Part shown: positions 1-9,401 of the stretch, piece after piece
Numbering within the stretch: the first letter of the stretch is position 1
Layout: each line of letters opens with the position of its first letter
From: Thiomicrospira sp. WB1
Lineage (GTDB): Bacteria; Pseudomonadota; Gammaproteobacteria; Thiomicrospirales; Thiomicrospiraceae
Reading direction: 5' to 3'
Assembly: GCF_001507535.1 (NCBI RefSeq)
Contig: NZ_LQBN01000001.1
Span: forward strand, 62,001 to 126,000
Length of the DNA stretch: 64,000 nt
The notes under the pieces: generated by a model
The model's database searches: none
Seen by the model: only the letters and a program-made list of their open reading frames with translations
What the model was told of the DNA's origin: nothing
Translations under genes and position numbers: made by a program

Positions 1-80
1 TGGCAAGAAGCTTCAGTCAAGTCGCCGAAGGAGATTCGGTAGATCTGCGAAAAAGAACCGGATTGAGAAGGATGGTTTAA
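1..80 (+). CDS. C-terminal end of an unidentified protein (partial)
   Basis: An open frame enters from the left edge and ends at the TAA at 78-80, three bases before the ATG of the ATPase gene. Only about 26 residues are visible, ending in LRRMV, so no family can be named. The tight spacing says it is the upstream partner of the SMC-like ATPase in one operon. In ABC-three-component-like cassettes a small middle component sits in this place, but nothing in these few residues proves that. Confidence 0.5.
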   Translation, partial: ARSFSQVAEGDSVDLRKRTGLRRMV

Positions 81-83
81 TAC

Positions 84-1982
84 ATGAATTGCCCGCGATT
101 CACACTCAACAGACTACGCGTATTGCGTCATGGCCATGTTGCCTATGACCAAGAGTTTCATGAAGGCGTCAACATTATCCGTGGCGAGAATGGATCGGGA
201 AAATCGACGATCGCTGACTTCATCTTCTACGCACTCGGGGGTGAGTTTGATTCTTGGAAGGAGGCTGCCGCACGCTGCGACGAGGTGCAGGCAGAGGTGG
301 TTACAAACCATGGAAAGCTAACTCTCATAAGGGAAATCGGAAACAAGACCACGCCCATCAAAGTATTTTTTGGCGCATTTGAACAAGCGGAAAACCATGC
401 GTTGGCTGGCTGGGAAACTTTCCCTATTCGAAGATCCGAGAAACGCGAGAGCTTTTCTCAAGTTCTGTTTCGCTCACTTAATATTCCTGAGGCTCAAAGT
501 GTCGGTGCCTCGAATATTACAATGCATCAAGTCATGCGCCTGTTGTACTCAGATCAAAGGACTCCCTCGACTCGGCTGTTCCGGTTTGAGTCTTTTGACA
601 GGCTAGATATTCGCGAAGCGGTTGGTGATCTGATCTGCGGAATTAGCGGCTATGAGGTCTATGAAATCAGCCTAAAGCTCCGGGACTTGGATGCCGAGTT
701 CGCAAAGGTGAGCCAGAGGCTGACGTCACTAATTCAGGCGTTACCTCATAACGTTGATCTTAATCAGCCGGACAAAATCCATAGCCAATGCCGTCAATTA
801 GATGAAAAAAAGTCGGTGGCATATCAAGAGATTGAAAATGTTGACTCTTTGGTGGACCAAGGTTACTCCAAAGACTTTCTGAAGGAACGGCAATCGGCAC
901 AGCAAAGCTTGGTTAAGAAGAAGAGAGTGATGGCCTCCTTAGAGGACTCCATTACGAAACATGAGCTGGAGTTAACAGAGCTCACAAAGTATCAAAAATT
1001 TCTCGCAGAACAGGTTGAGCAAGTTAAAGTCGCCGAGAGCACCTTTCAGGCAATCGGTGCAATTGAATTTACCCGTTGTCCCGCGTGCTTGTCGCATCTT
1101 CAGCCAGTATCCGACCCAAATGTCTGCAATGTCTGCGGGCAACATACTGATCCTGAGAAAGAAAAATCGAAGTACAACCAGATTCGGCTTGATCTTGAAA
1201 TTCAATTGCGCGAGTCAAAACAACTTTTCTCAGAACATGAGGCAAGACTCTCCAAGGATCGCGTCGAACTTCGCAGGGTTAAAGGGAGCTATTCGAAAAG
1301 CCTATCCGAGTACTCGACCAAATTTGACCTGAGCTCTTCGCCGCGAGACGCCTTCCTGGCAGAGCGCTATCAGCGTATCGGACAGATTGATCAAGAACTC
1401 ACCCACCTGACAGGTATGTTGTCTGTTGCGGAAGAAGTTCAATCGCTATCTAATCGTAAGCAGGAACTGCAAGGACAAATCACGGACCTTTCGGATCGCC
1501 GAAAAGTGCTAGAACGTCGAGCGCAAAAAAGACGGAGTAAGGCGCTTAATGCTGTTTCTGAATGGGGGCGATTGTTGCTTAGAAGCGACCTCGATCGACA
1601 GCCCGAGTTCGAGAACCCAGAGCTCGTTGAGCTCAATTTCCGGGATGATGCAATGTTCGTCGATGGGCAAATGAATTTTGCAGAAAGCAGCAACGTCTTC
1701 CTTAAGAACACAGCAATTTTCAGCCTGTTCATGGCTGCTGGTAACGATGAGCTATTCAACCATCCACGATTCATTTTGCTCGACAACGTCGAGGACAAGG
1801 GGATGGAGGTTGAGAGAAGTCACTTGTTCCAGCGCCTGATCGTCGAACATTCGACCGAACTACGTAAACGCCACCAGGTCATCTATACCACATCAATGAT
1901 GAACCCCGACCTAGAACTCGATGACTATGTCATTGGGCCACACTATACGCACGATAAACGAACGCTCAGTCTCAAAAGTTAA
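84..1982 (+). CDS. SMC/Rad50-like ATPase with zinc hook
   Basis: This is a 632-residue ATPase of the SMC/Rad50 class. A Walker A motif GENGSGKST lies at residues 34-42. The centre is coiled-coil-like, rich in charged residues, Gln and Leu, and interrupted near residue 331 by CPAC and then CNVCG, a zinc-hook-type CxxC pair. A Walker-B-like FILLDNVEDKG lies near residue 563 and is followed by an H-loop-like segment. Such proteins pair with small partners in accessory cassettes (ABC-three-component, Lamassu or Rad50-like systems), often anti-phage, but the exact system cannot be told because the upstream genes are outside the window. The start fits AAGGA about 11 bases upstream. Its base and codon use look more AT-rich than the core genes to the right, suggesting acquired DNA. 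ATPase class is sure; role is inferred. Confidence 0.8.
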   Translation: MNCPRFTLNRLRVLRHGHVAYDQEFHEGVNIIRGENGSGKSTIADFIFYALGGEFDSWKEAAARCDEVQAEVVTNHGKLTLIREIGNKTTPIKVFFGAFEQAENHALAGWETFPIRRSEKRESFSQVLFRSLNIPEAQSVGASNITMHQVMRLLYSDQRTPSTRLFRFESFDRLDIREAVGDLICGISGYEVYEISLKLRDLDAEFAKVSQRLTSLIQALPHNVDLNQPDKIHSQCRQLDEKKSVAYQEIENVDSLVDQGYSKDFLKERQSAQQSLVKKKRVMASLEDSITKHELELTELTKYQKFLAEQVEQVKVAESTFQAIGAIEFTRCPACLSHLQPVSDPNVCNVCGQHTDPEKEKSKYNQIRLDLEIQLRESKQLFSEHEARLSKDRVELRRVKGSYSKSLSEYSTKFDLSSSPRDAFLAERYQRIGQIDQELTHLTGMLSVAEEVQSLSNRKQELQGQITDLSDRRKVLERRAQKRRSKALNAVSEWGRLLLRSDLDRQPEFENPELVELNFRDDAMFVDGQMNFAESSNVFLKNTAIFSLFMAAGNDELFNHPRFILLDNVEDKGMEVERSHLFQRLIVEHSTELRKRHQVIYTTSMMNPDLELDDYVIGPHYTHDKRTLSLKS

Positions 1983-2240
1983 TGATTAGGGCACAGACCA
2001 TATCGTTTATAAAAGGTATTCTTGTCTTTATGTTTAAGTGCGAAATAGACACATAACAAGAATCAATGGGATCAGACCCTTTTGATTAAAGGCCCTGGAT
2101 GGTGAGATCATTTTGTTGGATTTGTTCAAGTGGCAAGATTGGCATTGATGCGCGTTGTTCAATTAACGAAGTTTTAACCAAGCCTGGTCAAGATTAGACT
2201 TTTAAAAAGCTTGGCAGACCCGAAATCAGGAGGTGGGTAT
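1983..2240 (+). other. Intergenic boundary between accessory operon and core genes
   Basis: No convincing gene is seen in these 258 bases. They are AT-rich and include GGATCAGACCCTTTTGATT near 2070-2090, resembling debris often found beside REP-associated transposase genes, and one degenerate copy (ACCAAGCCTGGT near 2177) of the window-wide palindrome. This may be the right edge of an acquired segment. Confidence 0.4.
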
Positions 2241-2486
2241 ATGCTGACAATGGAAACACTGACGGAATTTTTTGGCTGGGCCTCTGTGATCAATGTGGCG
2301 ATTCTTTTGTTGTCGACGCTCTCCGTGATCGCCTTTCGCGGCGCGATCACGGGGTTGCATGCCCGGTTGTTTGGACTGGACGAAACCGATCTGGGCCGGG
2401 CTTATTTTCAGTATCTGGCGCAGTATAAAATTGCGATCATTGTGCTGAACATTGCGCCTTATTTTGCCTTAAAACTGATGGCGTAA
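2241..2486 (+). CDS. Small membrane protein, DUF6868-like
   Basis: This is an 81-residue protein with two hydrophobic helices, around residues 12-35 and 57-78, joined by a loop containing RLFGLDE. It matches the look of small two-helix inner-membrane proteins grouped as DUF6868; function is unknown. The start at 2241 is chosen because a strong AGGAGGT lies at 2228-2234, whereas a start 30 bases upstream has no ribosome site. An AlkB-like gene follows after 21 bases in the same direction. Confidence 0.65.
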   Translation: MLTMETLTEFFGWASVINVAILLLSTLSVIAFRGAITGLHARLFGLDETDLGRAYFQYLAQYKIAIIVLNIAPYFALKLMA

Positions 2487-2507
2487 TCGCGAGCCGGTGT
2501 TTGTTGA

Positions 2508-3254
2508 ATGGATTTGTTTTCACAAACCGAACCGCCCGCCTTGCCGTTTTCCATCCCCAGCGACTTCAATGCCACCGTGCGCTGGGACGAAGCCTTAAAG
2601 GTTTTTCGAATTGACCTGCCGGATGGCGAGCTCCTGTTTGCCGATGGGTTTTTCAGCCCGACGTTCAGTGACCGCTGTCTGGCTTATTTTCTGGAAAACG
2701 ATACTTACGATTGGCAAACCACCGATTGGCGCGGGCTCAGTGACGCACAACTGGCCAAAGTCCACTTCAGAAACATTCACTGGCAGCACGACCGGATCAG
2801 GCTCTATGGCAAAACCGTTCCCTTGCCTCGCCTGAGCGCCTGGTATGGCGATCCGGGCAAATCGTATACTTATTCCGGTCTGACTCTGCATCCTCATCCC
2901 TGGAATGACGGACTCCGCACGATCAAACAGGCGGTCGAACCGACGGCAGGGGAAAGGTTTAACAGCGTCCTGCTCAACTGGTATCGCAATGGCGAGGACC
3001 ACATGAGTTGGCATGCGGACGATGAACCAGAGTTGGGTTGCAATCCGGTGATTGCGTCGGTGAATTTCGGCGCGTCGCGGGATTTTGTGTTGCGCCGAAC
3101 GGACGAGCCCCGCCAGAAAATCAAGATTCCGTTGCATCATGGCAGCTTACTGGTGATGCGCGGGGCCTTGCAGCACCATTGGCAGCATTCGGTGCCCAAA
3201 CGCAAACGGGTCATCGGGTCTCGGTTTAATCTGACCTTTCGTCGGATTGTGTAA
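2508..3254 (+). CDS. AlkB-like 2-oxoglutarate/Fe(II) dioxygenase
   Basis: This 248-residue protein is of the AlkB family, which repairs alkylated bases oxidatively using Fe(II), O2 and 2-oxoglutarate. The core motif NWYRNGEDHMSWHADDEPE near residues 156-174 supplies the HxD iron ligands. The distal His is in LQHHWQHSVP, and the 2-oxoglutarate-binding arginines are in the C-terminal SRFNLTFRR. Length and layout resemble the ALKBH2/3-like bacterial branch more than short E. coli AlkB. No ada gene is beside it, and regulation is not visible. It converges with the outer-membrane barrel gene. Confidence 0.9.
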   Translation: MDLFSQTEPPALPFSIPSDFNATVRWDEALKVFRIDLPDGELLFADGFFSPTFSDRCLAYFLENDTYDWQTTDWRGLSDAQLAKVHFRNIHWQHDRIRLYGKTVPLPRLSAWYGDPGKSYTYSGLTLHPHPWNDGLRTIKQAVEPTAGERFNSVLLNWYRNGEDHMSWHADDEPELGCNPVIASVNFGASRDFVLRRTDEPRQKIKIPLHHGSLLVMRGALQHHWQHSVPKRKRVIGSRFNLTFRRIV

Positions 3255-3265
3255 ACGAAATTTTG

Positions 3266-3277
3266 ACCAGGCCTGGT
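3266..3277. repeat. Iterated palindrome copy 1 (intergenic)
   Basis: Perfect ACCAGGCCTGGT flanked by TTTTG and CAAAA, 11 bases after the AlkB-like stop and between convergent genes. With its flanks it forms a 22-base perfect palindrome. The 30 bases from 3261 are identical to those from 15781. Confidence 0.95.
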
Positions 3278-3298
3278 CAAAAAGGCAGGGATGTGGGC

Positions 3299-3328
3299 AT
3301 AAAAAAAGGGCCGGAGGCCCTTTTTTGC
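3299..3328. terminator. Bidirectional Rho-independent terminator
   Basis: The hairpin GGGCC-GGA-GGCCC is flanked by an A-run on the left and a T-run on the right, so it can end transcription from both the AlkB-like gene and the convergent barrel gene. Confidence 0.9.
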
Positions 3329-3349
3329 GTTCAACGGGAATGAATTGGT

Positions 3350-4624
3350 TTAGAAGTCGAATTCCACGCCGGTTGAGAACATGACCCCGCCATCTTCCTG
3401 ATCGTCGGCGATGCCGCTGAAGTCGGTGGTGGTGGAAGCCACGTCCAATGTCCAGAACCCAAGCGTCAGGCCAAAAGTGCCGTAGGTATAGCTGGAGCCA
3501 GCCATGTTACCGCGCAGACCCAGACGCACATCGGGAATGTACCAGGCCTGGTTGGTGGCGTAGCTGGCGGTGGTGCTCCACCATTGGGTGGCTTCATCAT
3601 TCAGGTCATTGGCTTCTTTCAGATCGACGGAACCGGCCAGTGTCCATTCACGGTTGGGGCTGAACCACTGGGCGTTGACGCGAAATTGCGGTTCCAGTTC
3701 AAATTCGTCGTCCACTCCGAAGGTGGCGTTGGCGTTGCCGGTGGACTGGTCGTTGACATCAAATTTGGGCGAGGTCAGGTTCATCCCCACCAGACCGACC
3801 ATGTAGTTTTCGGCGGTCCAGTTCACCCCGATGTCGGCAGTGATGTTGCTGTCGGAGGAGCCGGAATCGATGTCGTCGATGTAGTCATTGGTGTCTTTGT
3901 CGGCATTGCCCAGGTTGTCGTTGGCGATTTCGCTGAAATCGACCGCTTTGGCGTTGGACAGGATGTCAATGTAGCGAGCGGTCACGCCGACGGACAGGTG
4001 GCTTTTGCCATCGCGCAAGACGGTGCGACCATAGCCGAGTGCGAATTCATTCAATTCTTTGTAATGCACGGCCAGTGCGGCATCGCCGGAATCAATGGTC
4101 AGATCGGTCCCGTAATTGGCCGTGACGTCACCTTTTTTAATGATTTCGCCCTTGGCTGCCATTTGTCGGGTGTAGTCAAAGGACAGGCCACCGCCGAGTG
4201 CGTCATGTTTGATCACCAGAGGCACGGTCACGCCGCCAATCGCAGAGAAATTGCCCCGATTGTATTCGGTCAGAAACGCATTGGTCTCAGTTTGCAGATT
4301 GGCCGCATCGCCCGCGGTGTTACTGTTGAGCAGAGGTTTGATCCGATCATCCAGAAAATCCACCGCGCCTTCGAGGCCATCGGTTTCGGCCTGCATTTGC
4401 AGGGTTGCGCCCAGCCCATAGCGAGCCCCTTCGGTGTCGGCGACATTTAAGTCGTTATTGGCCGGGTTGGCGAGAGCACTGTAGAGCGAGTTGGGGTTAG
4501 AGCTGTCGCCGTAGCCGATGTTGGTGCCGATGGGCGTATAGCTGGAAGGGGCGGCCATCGTGGCGGAAGCGCCCAAGCCAGCCATGATCACGGTGAGGGA
4601 TTTGAGTAAGGGTGTGTGTCGCAT
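3350..4624 (-). CDS. Outer-membrane beta-barrel protein, TraF_2-like
   Basis: A 424-residue exported protein. The N-terminal signal peptide ends at MAAPSS, the body is rich in alternating aromatic and polar residues, and the C-terminus ends in VEFDF, the terminal-Phe signature of outer-membrane barrels. The opening (SALANPAN region) and overall plan resemble the PF13729 family labelled conjugal transfer protein TraF, a name that need not reflect function here because no conjugation genes are nearby. An Asp-rich loop near residue 255 might bind calcium. The start at 4624 is preferred over an upstream in-frame Met because an AAAGGA site precedes it. It carries one copy of the iterated palindrome, read as NQAW. 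Confidence 0.65.
   Translation of the reverse strand: MRHTPLLKSLTVIMAGLGASATMAAPSSYTPIGTNIGYGDSSNPNSLYSALANPANNDLNVADTEGARYGLGATLQMQAETDGLEGAVDFLDDRIKPLLNSNTAGDAANLQTETNAFLTEYNRGNFSAIGGVTVPLVIKHDALGGGLSFDYTRQMAAKGEIIKKGDVTANYGTDLTIDSGDAALAVHYKELNEFALGYGRTVLRDGKSHLSVGVTARYIDILSNAKAVDFSEIANDNLGNADKDTNDYIDDIDSGSSDSNITADIGVNWTAENYMVGLVGMNLTSPKFDVNDQSTGNANATFGVDDEFELEPQFRVNAQWFSPNREWTLAGSVDLKEANDLNDEATQWWSTTASYATNQAWYIPDVRLGLRGNMAGSSYTYGTFGLTLGFWTLDVASTTTDFSGIADDQEDGGVMFSTGVEFDF
3541..3552. repeat. Iterated palindrome copy 2 (in barrel gene)
   Basis: Perfect ACCAGGCCTGGT inside the barrel gene, read in the frame giving NQAW. Confidence 0.95.
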
Positions 4625-4739
4625 AAAGCATCCTTTTTGTTGATGACGGAAGCCGTTTTCAGTGTGCAACCGCTTTTTGTCGTATTTTTATGCCCAATCG
4701 GGCAACGTCAATCTTGACCGCTCTCTGGTGAAGACCCGC

Positions 4740-7571
4740 TCAGTGCGCCTCGTCCCAGTTTTTGCCCTGGCCGATGTCGACGATCAATGGCACGTCGAGT
4801 TTGAGGGCCGATTCCATGGTGTCGCGGATTTTGGGTTGAACCGCTTCGAGGTCTTTTTCCGCCACTTCAAAGATCAGTTCATCGTGCACCTGCATCAGCA
4901 TGGTGATGTCGTGGTCGGTCTGATCCAGCCAGGGTTGGAGTTGGATCATGGCGGTTTTAATGATGTCGGCGGCCGTGCCCTGCATGGGCGCATTGATGGC
5001 GGTGCGTTCGGCGTATTGGCGCAGTTGGCCGTTGCGCGCATTGATCTCGGGCAGGTACAGACGACGGCCTTTCAGGGTTTCGACGTAGCCTTTTTCCTTG
5101 GCGAGCTGTTTGGTGCGTTCCATGTAGTCGGCCACGCCGGGGTAGCGGGCAAAATACAGATTGATGTAGTCCTGTGCCACATTGCGCGGTACCTGCAATT
5201 GTTTAGCCAGACCAAAGGCGCTCATGCCATAGATGAGACCGAAATTGACCGCTTTGGCGCTGCGGCGTTGCTCGGCGGTGACCTGATCCAGCGGTGTGTT
5301 AAAGATTTCCGCCGCCGTGGCCTGGTGAATGTCCTTGCCTTCGGAAAAGGCTTTGAGCAATCCCTGGTCACCGGACAGATGCGCCATGATGCGCAGTTCG
5401 ATCTGTGAATAATCCGCGGCGATCAGCTGGTAGCCATCGCGGGCGATAAACGCCTGACGAATGCGTCGGCCTTCGGCGTTGCGAATCGGGATGTTCTGCA
5501 AATTGGGCTCGGTGGAGGACAGTCGTCCGGTGGACGCCACCGCCTGCTGATAAGAAGTATGCACGCGTCCGGTTTTGGGGTGAATCTGTTTGGGCAGCGC
5601 ATCGGTGTAGGTGGATTTGAGTTTGGCCATGGAGCGATACTGCAAAATCATGTCCGGCAGTTCATAACCGTCTTCGGCCAGTTGCACCAGCACCGGCTCG
5701 GCGGTGGAAGGCTGGCCTTTGGGGGTTTTTTTGACCACCGGAATGCCCATGCGTTCAAACAACACTTCCTGCAGTTGCTTGGATGAATTCAGGTTGAACT
5801 CGACCCCGGCGCAGTCATGCGCCGCCTGTTTCAGGCGGGTCAGTTTCTGGTCCAGTTCGTAGGAGTGATCGGCCAGCATTTGACGATCAATCAGCACGCC
5901 GGTGTGTTCCATATTGGCCAGCACCGGCAACAGGGGCATTTCGATGTCGGTGAAGACGGCTTTGAGCGCTGGGTCGGCCTGGAGTTTTTCCCACAGGGTC
6001 AGGTGCAGCTGCAGGGTGATGTCGGCGTCTTCGGCAGCGTAAGCAGCGGCCGGTTCGATTTCGATCTGATTAAACGTTTTCTGTTTTTTGCCTTTGCCTG
6101 CAATGTCTTCAAAATGCACGGTGGCTTTTTGCAGGTAGTGTTGCGCCAGATCGTCCATGTTGTGGCGGGTGGCGGTACTGTTGTAGCAATAGGATTCGAG
6201 CATGGTGTCAAAATCGATGCCCGCGAGCGTGATGCCGGCGTTTTTGAACACATGCCAGTCGTATTTCAGATTCTGGCCGATTTTGGGCAAAGTAGGGTCT
6301 TCGAGCAAGGGCTGGATCTCGGCCAGTGCTTGCGCGCGATCCAATTGTTCGGGCGCGCCATCGTAGTCATGCGCCAAAGGCAGATACGCCGCATGGATTT
6401 GATACGGACCGCTGTCGGTTTGCTCCGCCCAGGCAAAACTCAGTCCCACAATCTCAGCCTGCATGGCACGCAAACTGGTGGTTTCGGTATCAATCGCAAA
6501 ACGTCCGGCGTCTTTTAAGCGTTTTAACCAGGCCTGGTAAGTTTTATTATCCAGAATGGTTTCATAAGGCGCGGACTCAAAGGCAATGTCGTCGGTTTCA
6601 TTGTTGCTGGCTGGCGCTGTGCGGGGGGTCTGTTCGCTGGTTTTCTTGCCATCAATCTTTTGCCCACCGATCTTTTGTCCACTGAACGGCAGCTCACCTT
6701 TGAGCACTTTGTTGAGCCAGCTTCTGAGCTCAAATTGCTGAAGAAGATGTTGCAACTGCTCCATGTCCGGGGTCTGGCGTTTGATGTCGGCCAGTGCGAT
6801 CGGCAGGTCACAGTCGGTGCGAATGGTGGTCAGTTTTTGCGACAGCTTGAGCTGATCAATGTTGGCGCGCAGGGTTTCGCCGATTTTGCCGCCGATTTCG
6901 TCGGCATGTTCAATCAGGTTGTCCACAGTGTCGTATTTCGCCAGCCATTTGGCCGCGGTTTTGGGACCGCATTTGGGAATGCCGGGGATGTTGTCGCTGG
7001 TGTCGCCCACCAGCGCCAGATAGTCAATGATCTGTGACGGTTTCACGTGGAACTTTTCCGGCACGGTCTCGGGCGTCATCAAGGTGTCGTTCATGGTGTT
7101 GATCAGGGTGATGTGATCGTTCACCAGTTGCGCCATGTCTTTGTCGCCGGTGGACAGCAGTGCGTCCATTTTGACTTCGGTGGCCTGATGCGCCAGTGTG
7201 CCCATCACATCATCGGCCTCCACGCCCTCGACCATCAACAGGGGAATGCCCAGCGCCTTGATCAGTTGATGAATGGGGTCGATCTGTACGGCCAGGTCTT
7301 CGGGCATGGGTGGGCGATGCGCCTTGTAGTCAGCAAACATTTCGTGACGAAAATTTTTGCCTTTGGCGTCAAACACCACGGCAATGCGCTCGGGTTGGTA
7401 CTGTTCAATCAGCTTGCCTATCATGTTGATCACGCCGTAAATGGCGCCGGTCGGATGGCCTTCGGAGTTGGTCAAAGGCGGCATGGCGTGAAAGGCGCGA
7501 AACAGATACGAGGACCCGTCCACGAGGATAAAGGGGCTGTCAGGATTGAACGAAAGTGAAGCGTCAGTCAT
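4740..7571 (-). CDS. polA: DNA polymerase I
   Basis: Complete 943-residue DNA polymerase I for Okazaki-fragment processing and repair. The N-terminal 5' nuclease (about 1-300) has the acidic cluster including VEGVEADDVMG. A 3'-5' proofreading domain (about 340-530) keeps AIDTETTSL and AAEDADI. The polymerase domain has motif A DYSQIELRIMAH, motif B KAVNFGLIYG and motif C QVHDELIFE, so all three activities should be intact. The first ATG (7571) is preferred; an upstream TTG at 7598 is possible. A run of GGQKIDGKK-type residues forms a linker near 310-325. Divergent from thrB. It carries one iterated palindrome read as YQAWL. Confidence 0.98.
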   Translation of the reverse strand: MTDASLSFNPDSPFILVDGSSYLFRAFHAMPPLTNSEGHPTGAIYGVINMIGKLIEQYQPERIAVVFDAKGKNFRHEMFADYKAHRPPMPEDLAVQIDPIHQLIKALGIPLLMVEGVEADDVMGTLAHQATEVKMDALLSTGDKDMAQLVNDHITLINTMNDTLMTPETVPEKFHVKPSQIIDYLALVGDTSDNIPGIPKCGPKTAAKWLAKYDTVDNLIEHADEIGGKIGETLRANIDQLKLSQKLTTIRTDCDLPIALADIKRQTPDMEQLQHLLQQFELRSWLNKVLKGELPFSGQKIGGQKIDGKKTSEQTPRTAPASNNETDDIAFESAPYETILDNKTYQAWLKRLKDAGRFAIDTETTSLRAMQAEIVGLSFAWAEQTDSGPYQIHAAYLPLAHDYDGAPEQLDRAQALAEIQPLLEDPTLPKIGQNLKYDWHVFKNAGITLAGIDFDTMLESYCYNSTATRHNMDDLAQHYLQKATVHFEDIAGKGKKQKTFNQIEIEPAAAYAAEDADITLQLHLTLWEKLQADPALKAVFTDIEMPLLPVLANMEHTGVLIDRQMLADHSYELDQKLTRLKQAAHDCAGVEFNLNSSKQLQEVLFERMGIPVVKKTPKGQPSTAEPVLVQLAEDGYELPDMILQYRSMAKLKSTYTDALPKQIHPKTGRVHTSYQQAVASTGRLSSTEPNLQNIPIRNAEGRRIRQAFIARDGYQLIAADYSQIELRIMAHLSGDQGLLKAFSEGKDIHQATAAEIFNTPLDQVTAEQRRSAKAVNFGLIYGMSAFGLAKQLQVPRNVAQDYINLYFARYPGVADYMERTKQLAKEKGYVETLKGRRLYLPEINARNGQLRQYAERTAINAPMQGTAADIIKTAMIQLQPWLDQTDHDITMLMQVHDELIFEVAEKDLEAVQPKIRDTMESALKLDVPLIVDIGQGKNWDEAH
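6527..6538. repeat. Iterated palindrome copy 3 (in polA)
   Basis: Perfect ACCAGGCCTGGT with TTTTA/TAAG flanks, read as YQAW at the start of the PolA proofreading domain. Confidence 0.95.
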
Positions 7572-7732
7572 AAACCAAGTCTGTGCGTTTGGGGCCAATT
7601 CAGGCGCGCATTTTGGCGCGAAGAGGCCCTATGCTAAAATAGCGCCAAATTCTGACCCTGGCCGGTGAAGGGTGCCCGTGAAAAAGGGCGCAAGTCATTG
7701 GCCGTATTCTAACCTTTCCGGGAATATTTGGC

Positions 7733-8653
7733 ATGTCCGTTTACACTCAGGTGAGTCACACCGATCTGCAGACGTTTCTGACTCAATACGATTTGGGCGA
7801 GCTCACGCATTTTCAGGGCATCAGTGCTGGCATTGAAAACACCAATTACTTTGTTGACACCACGGAAGGCCGCTTTGTGCTGACCATTTTTGAACAGCAC
7901 ACCTTGGACGAACTGCCGTATTTTCTCAACATCATGGCCTTTATGGCCGAACATGCGATTCCCACCGCGCATCCGATGGCAGATCGGGAGGGGCGCTACC
8001 TGAAAACGCTGAAAGACAAGCCGGCGGCACTGGTCGAACGGTTGCAGGGCAGTGACCTGGACACGCCGAGTGTGCGTCAGTGCGAAGTCATGGGCCAATG
8101 GCTGGCCAAATTTCATCTGGCGGGTCAGGACTTTGATGATTTTCGGGCCAATGACCGCGATCTGAACTGGGCGCAAACCACGTTTGCACGCCTGACTGAC
8201 CAACTGCCGGAAGCGGAACGCCGCCTGATCGCGGATGAAATTGCGTTTCAGGGCGAGACCGACTGGTCGCATCTGCCCGGCAGTGTGATCCATGCCGATC
8301 TGTTTTGCGATAATGCGCTGTTTCAAGGCGATGAGCTGGCCGGCATCATTGATCTCTATTACGCCTGCAATGGGCCGATGCTCTATGATCTGGCGGTGAT
8401 GGTCAATGACTGGTGTCGCCTGGACGATCACACACTGGATGCCGACAAAGTGGCCGCGACGCTGGCCGCGTACCAAACCGTGCGCTCTCTGACCGACGCA
8501 GAAAAAACCGCCTGGGCTGCGGCGCAGCGCATGGGCGCTTTGCGCTTTTATCTTTCCCGCCTCCAGGACCAATATCAGCCGCGTGAAGGCGAAATGACTC
8601 AGATCAAAGACCCGCAGGTATTTGGGGAACTGTTGCAATCCTTGCGCGCCTGA
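7733..8653 (+). CDS. thrB: Homoserine kinase (ThrB, APH-fold type)
   Basis: A 306-residue kinase of the aminoglycoside-phosphotransferase fold that phosphorylates homoserine in threonine synthesis; this type is found in pseudomonads and relatives rather than the GHMP type of E. coli. Seen: the N-terminal GIENTNYFVDTTEGRFVLTIFE nucleotide-binding segment (here shortened to its key residues EN-NYFV), the catalytic loop VIHADLFCDNALF and the metal-binding IIDLYYA. No other threonine genes are adjacent. It is divergent from polA with a 161-bp gap that contains TATGCTAAAAT, a plausible extended -10 element. Confidence 0.92.
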   Translation: MSVYTQVSHTDLQTFLTQYDLGELTHFQGISAGIENTNYFVDTTEGRFVLTIFEQHTLDELPYFLNIMAFMAEHAIPTAHPMADREGRYLKTLKDKPAALVERLQGSDLDTPSVRQCEVMGQWLAKFHLAGQDFDDFRANDRDLNWAQTTFARLTDQLPEAERRLIADEIAFQGETDWSHLPGSVIHADLFCDNALFQGDELAGIIDLYYACNGPMLYDLAVMVNDWCRLDDHTLDADKVAATLAAYQTVRSLTDAEKTAWAAAQRMGALRFYLSRLQDQYQPREGEMTQIKDPQVFGELLQSLRA

Positions 8654-8717
8654 TTTGATTTACCATCTGTGTTTGAATGGGCGCTGACAGCGTGCCTGAT
8701 TGAACATGGAGGAAAGC

Positions 8718-9401
8718 ATGGAGCTTGTCACAGCCATTAGCAGTGCGGTGATGGCACTGGTCTGGGTGATTTATTTTCAGCTGTTTTTCAAACAGTATCA
8801 GCGCCGCCGTCGTCCTTATCTGGTGATTCATCATGCCCAGAACGAGCAGATTGATGCCTTGTGTCTGTTGGTCAACATGAGCGAAGAAGCGGTGCACATT
8901 CAAGATGTGCAGGTGGAGATCTACCTGACCGGACAGCGCCGCCAGACGTTCACCATCACCGAATACGCCCGTGTGAACCCGGACGATCGCAATTTGCAGC
9001 GCATTCTGCGTCAGGGGCCTTTGCAGGCTGGCGGTTATCTGGTGCTGGGGTCGTTCCGTAATTTGATTCTGGGTCGAAAAAGCCGGGAAGAGGACGCGCG
9101 TTTTTCATTGCAGGAGGTGTGCGAAATCGAGGTGCGCACCACCGCCATCCATGGCCCGACGCCCTATCCGATCGGGGTGCGTCGTCGGTTTGTGTTGAAG
9201 TCCAACCCCGATGACTCGGTCAGCGTCTTTCCGCAGAACATTCATACCGAACAGTTGATCCGGCGTAAGGACCGTCACATCGTGCGAAAATGGTTAGAGC
9301 AAAGCCTCAAGCCCAGGGAAAAGGGTCGGTTTCTCACCGACCAGTCTGATCAGGCACACCAAACCTCGGCCACCGCTCAAAGCCGTTCGGGCGAAACCTA
9401 G
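8718..9401 (+). CDS. Membrane-anchored protein of unknown function
   Basis: A 227-residue protein with one N-terminal helix (about residues 4-24), then an RRRR stop-transfer patch and a cytoplasmic domain predicted rich in beta strands. The tail is polar and low-complexity. No family recognised. The start at 8718 follows a strong GGAGGA (8708-8713); an in-frame TTG at 8700 is less likely. It ends overlapping by four bases with the convergent DUF4395 gene. Confidence 0.7.
   Translation: MELVTAISSAVMALVWVIYFQLFFKQYQRRRRPYLVIHHAQNEQIDALCLLVNMSEEAVHIQDVQVEIYLTGQRRQTFTITEYARVNPDDRNLQRILRQGPLQAGGYLVLGSFRNLILGRKSREEDARFSLQEVCEIEVRTTAIHGPTPYPIGVRRRFVLKSNPDDSVSVFPQNIHTEQLIRRKDRHIVRKWLEQSLKPREKGRFLTDQSDQAHQTSATAQSRSGET

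Noticed and set aside
3584-4450. Long plus-strand open frame opposite the barrel gene (and similar long frames opposite polA, thrB, gyrB and both RND pumps)
   Set aside because: They are antisense shadows of clearly coding genes, with low-complexity Gly/His/Gln-rich translations and no ribosome sites.
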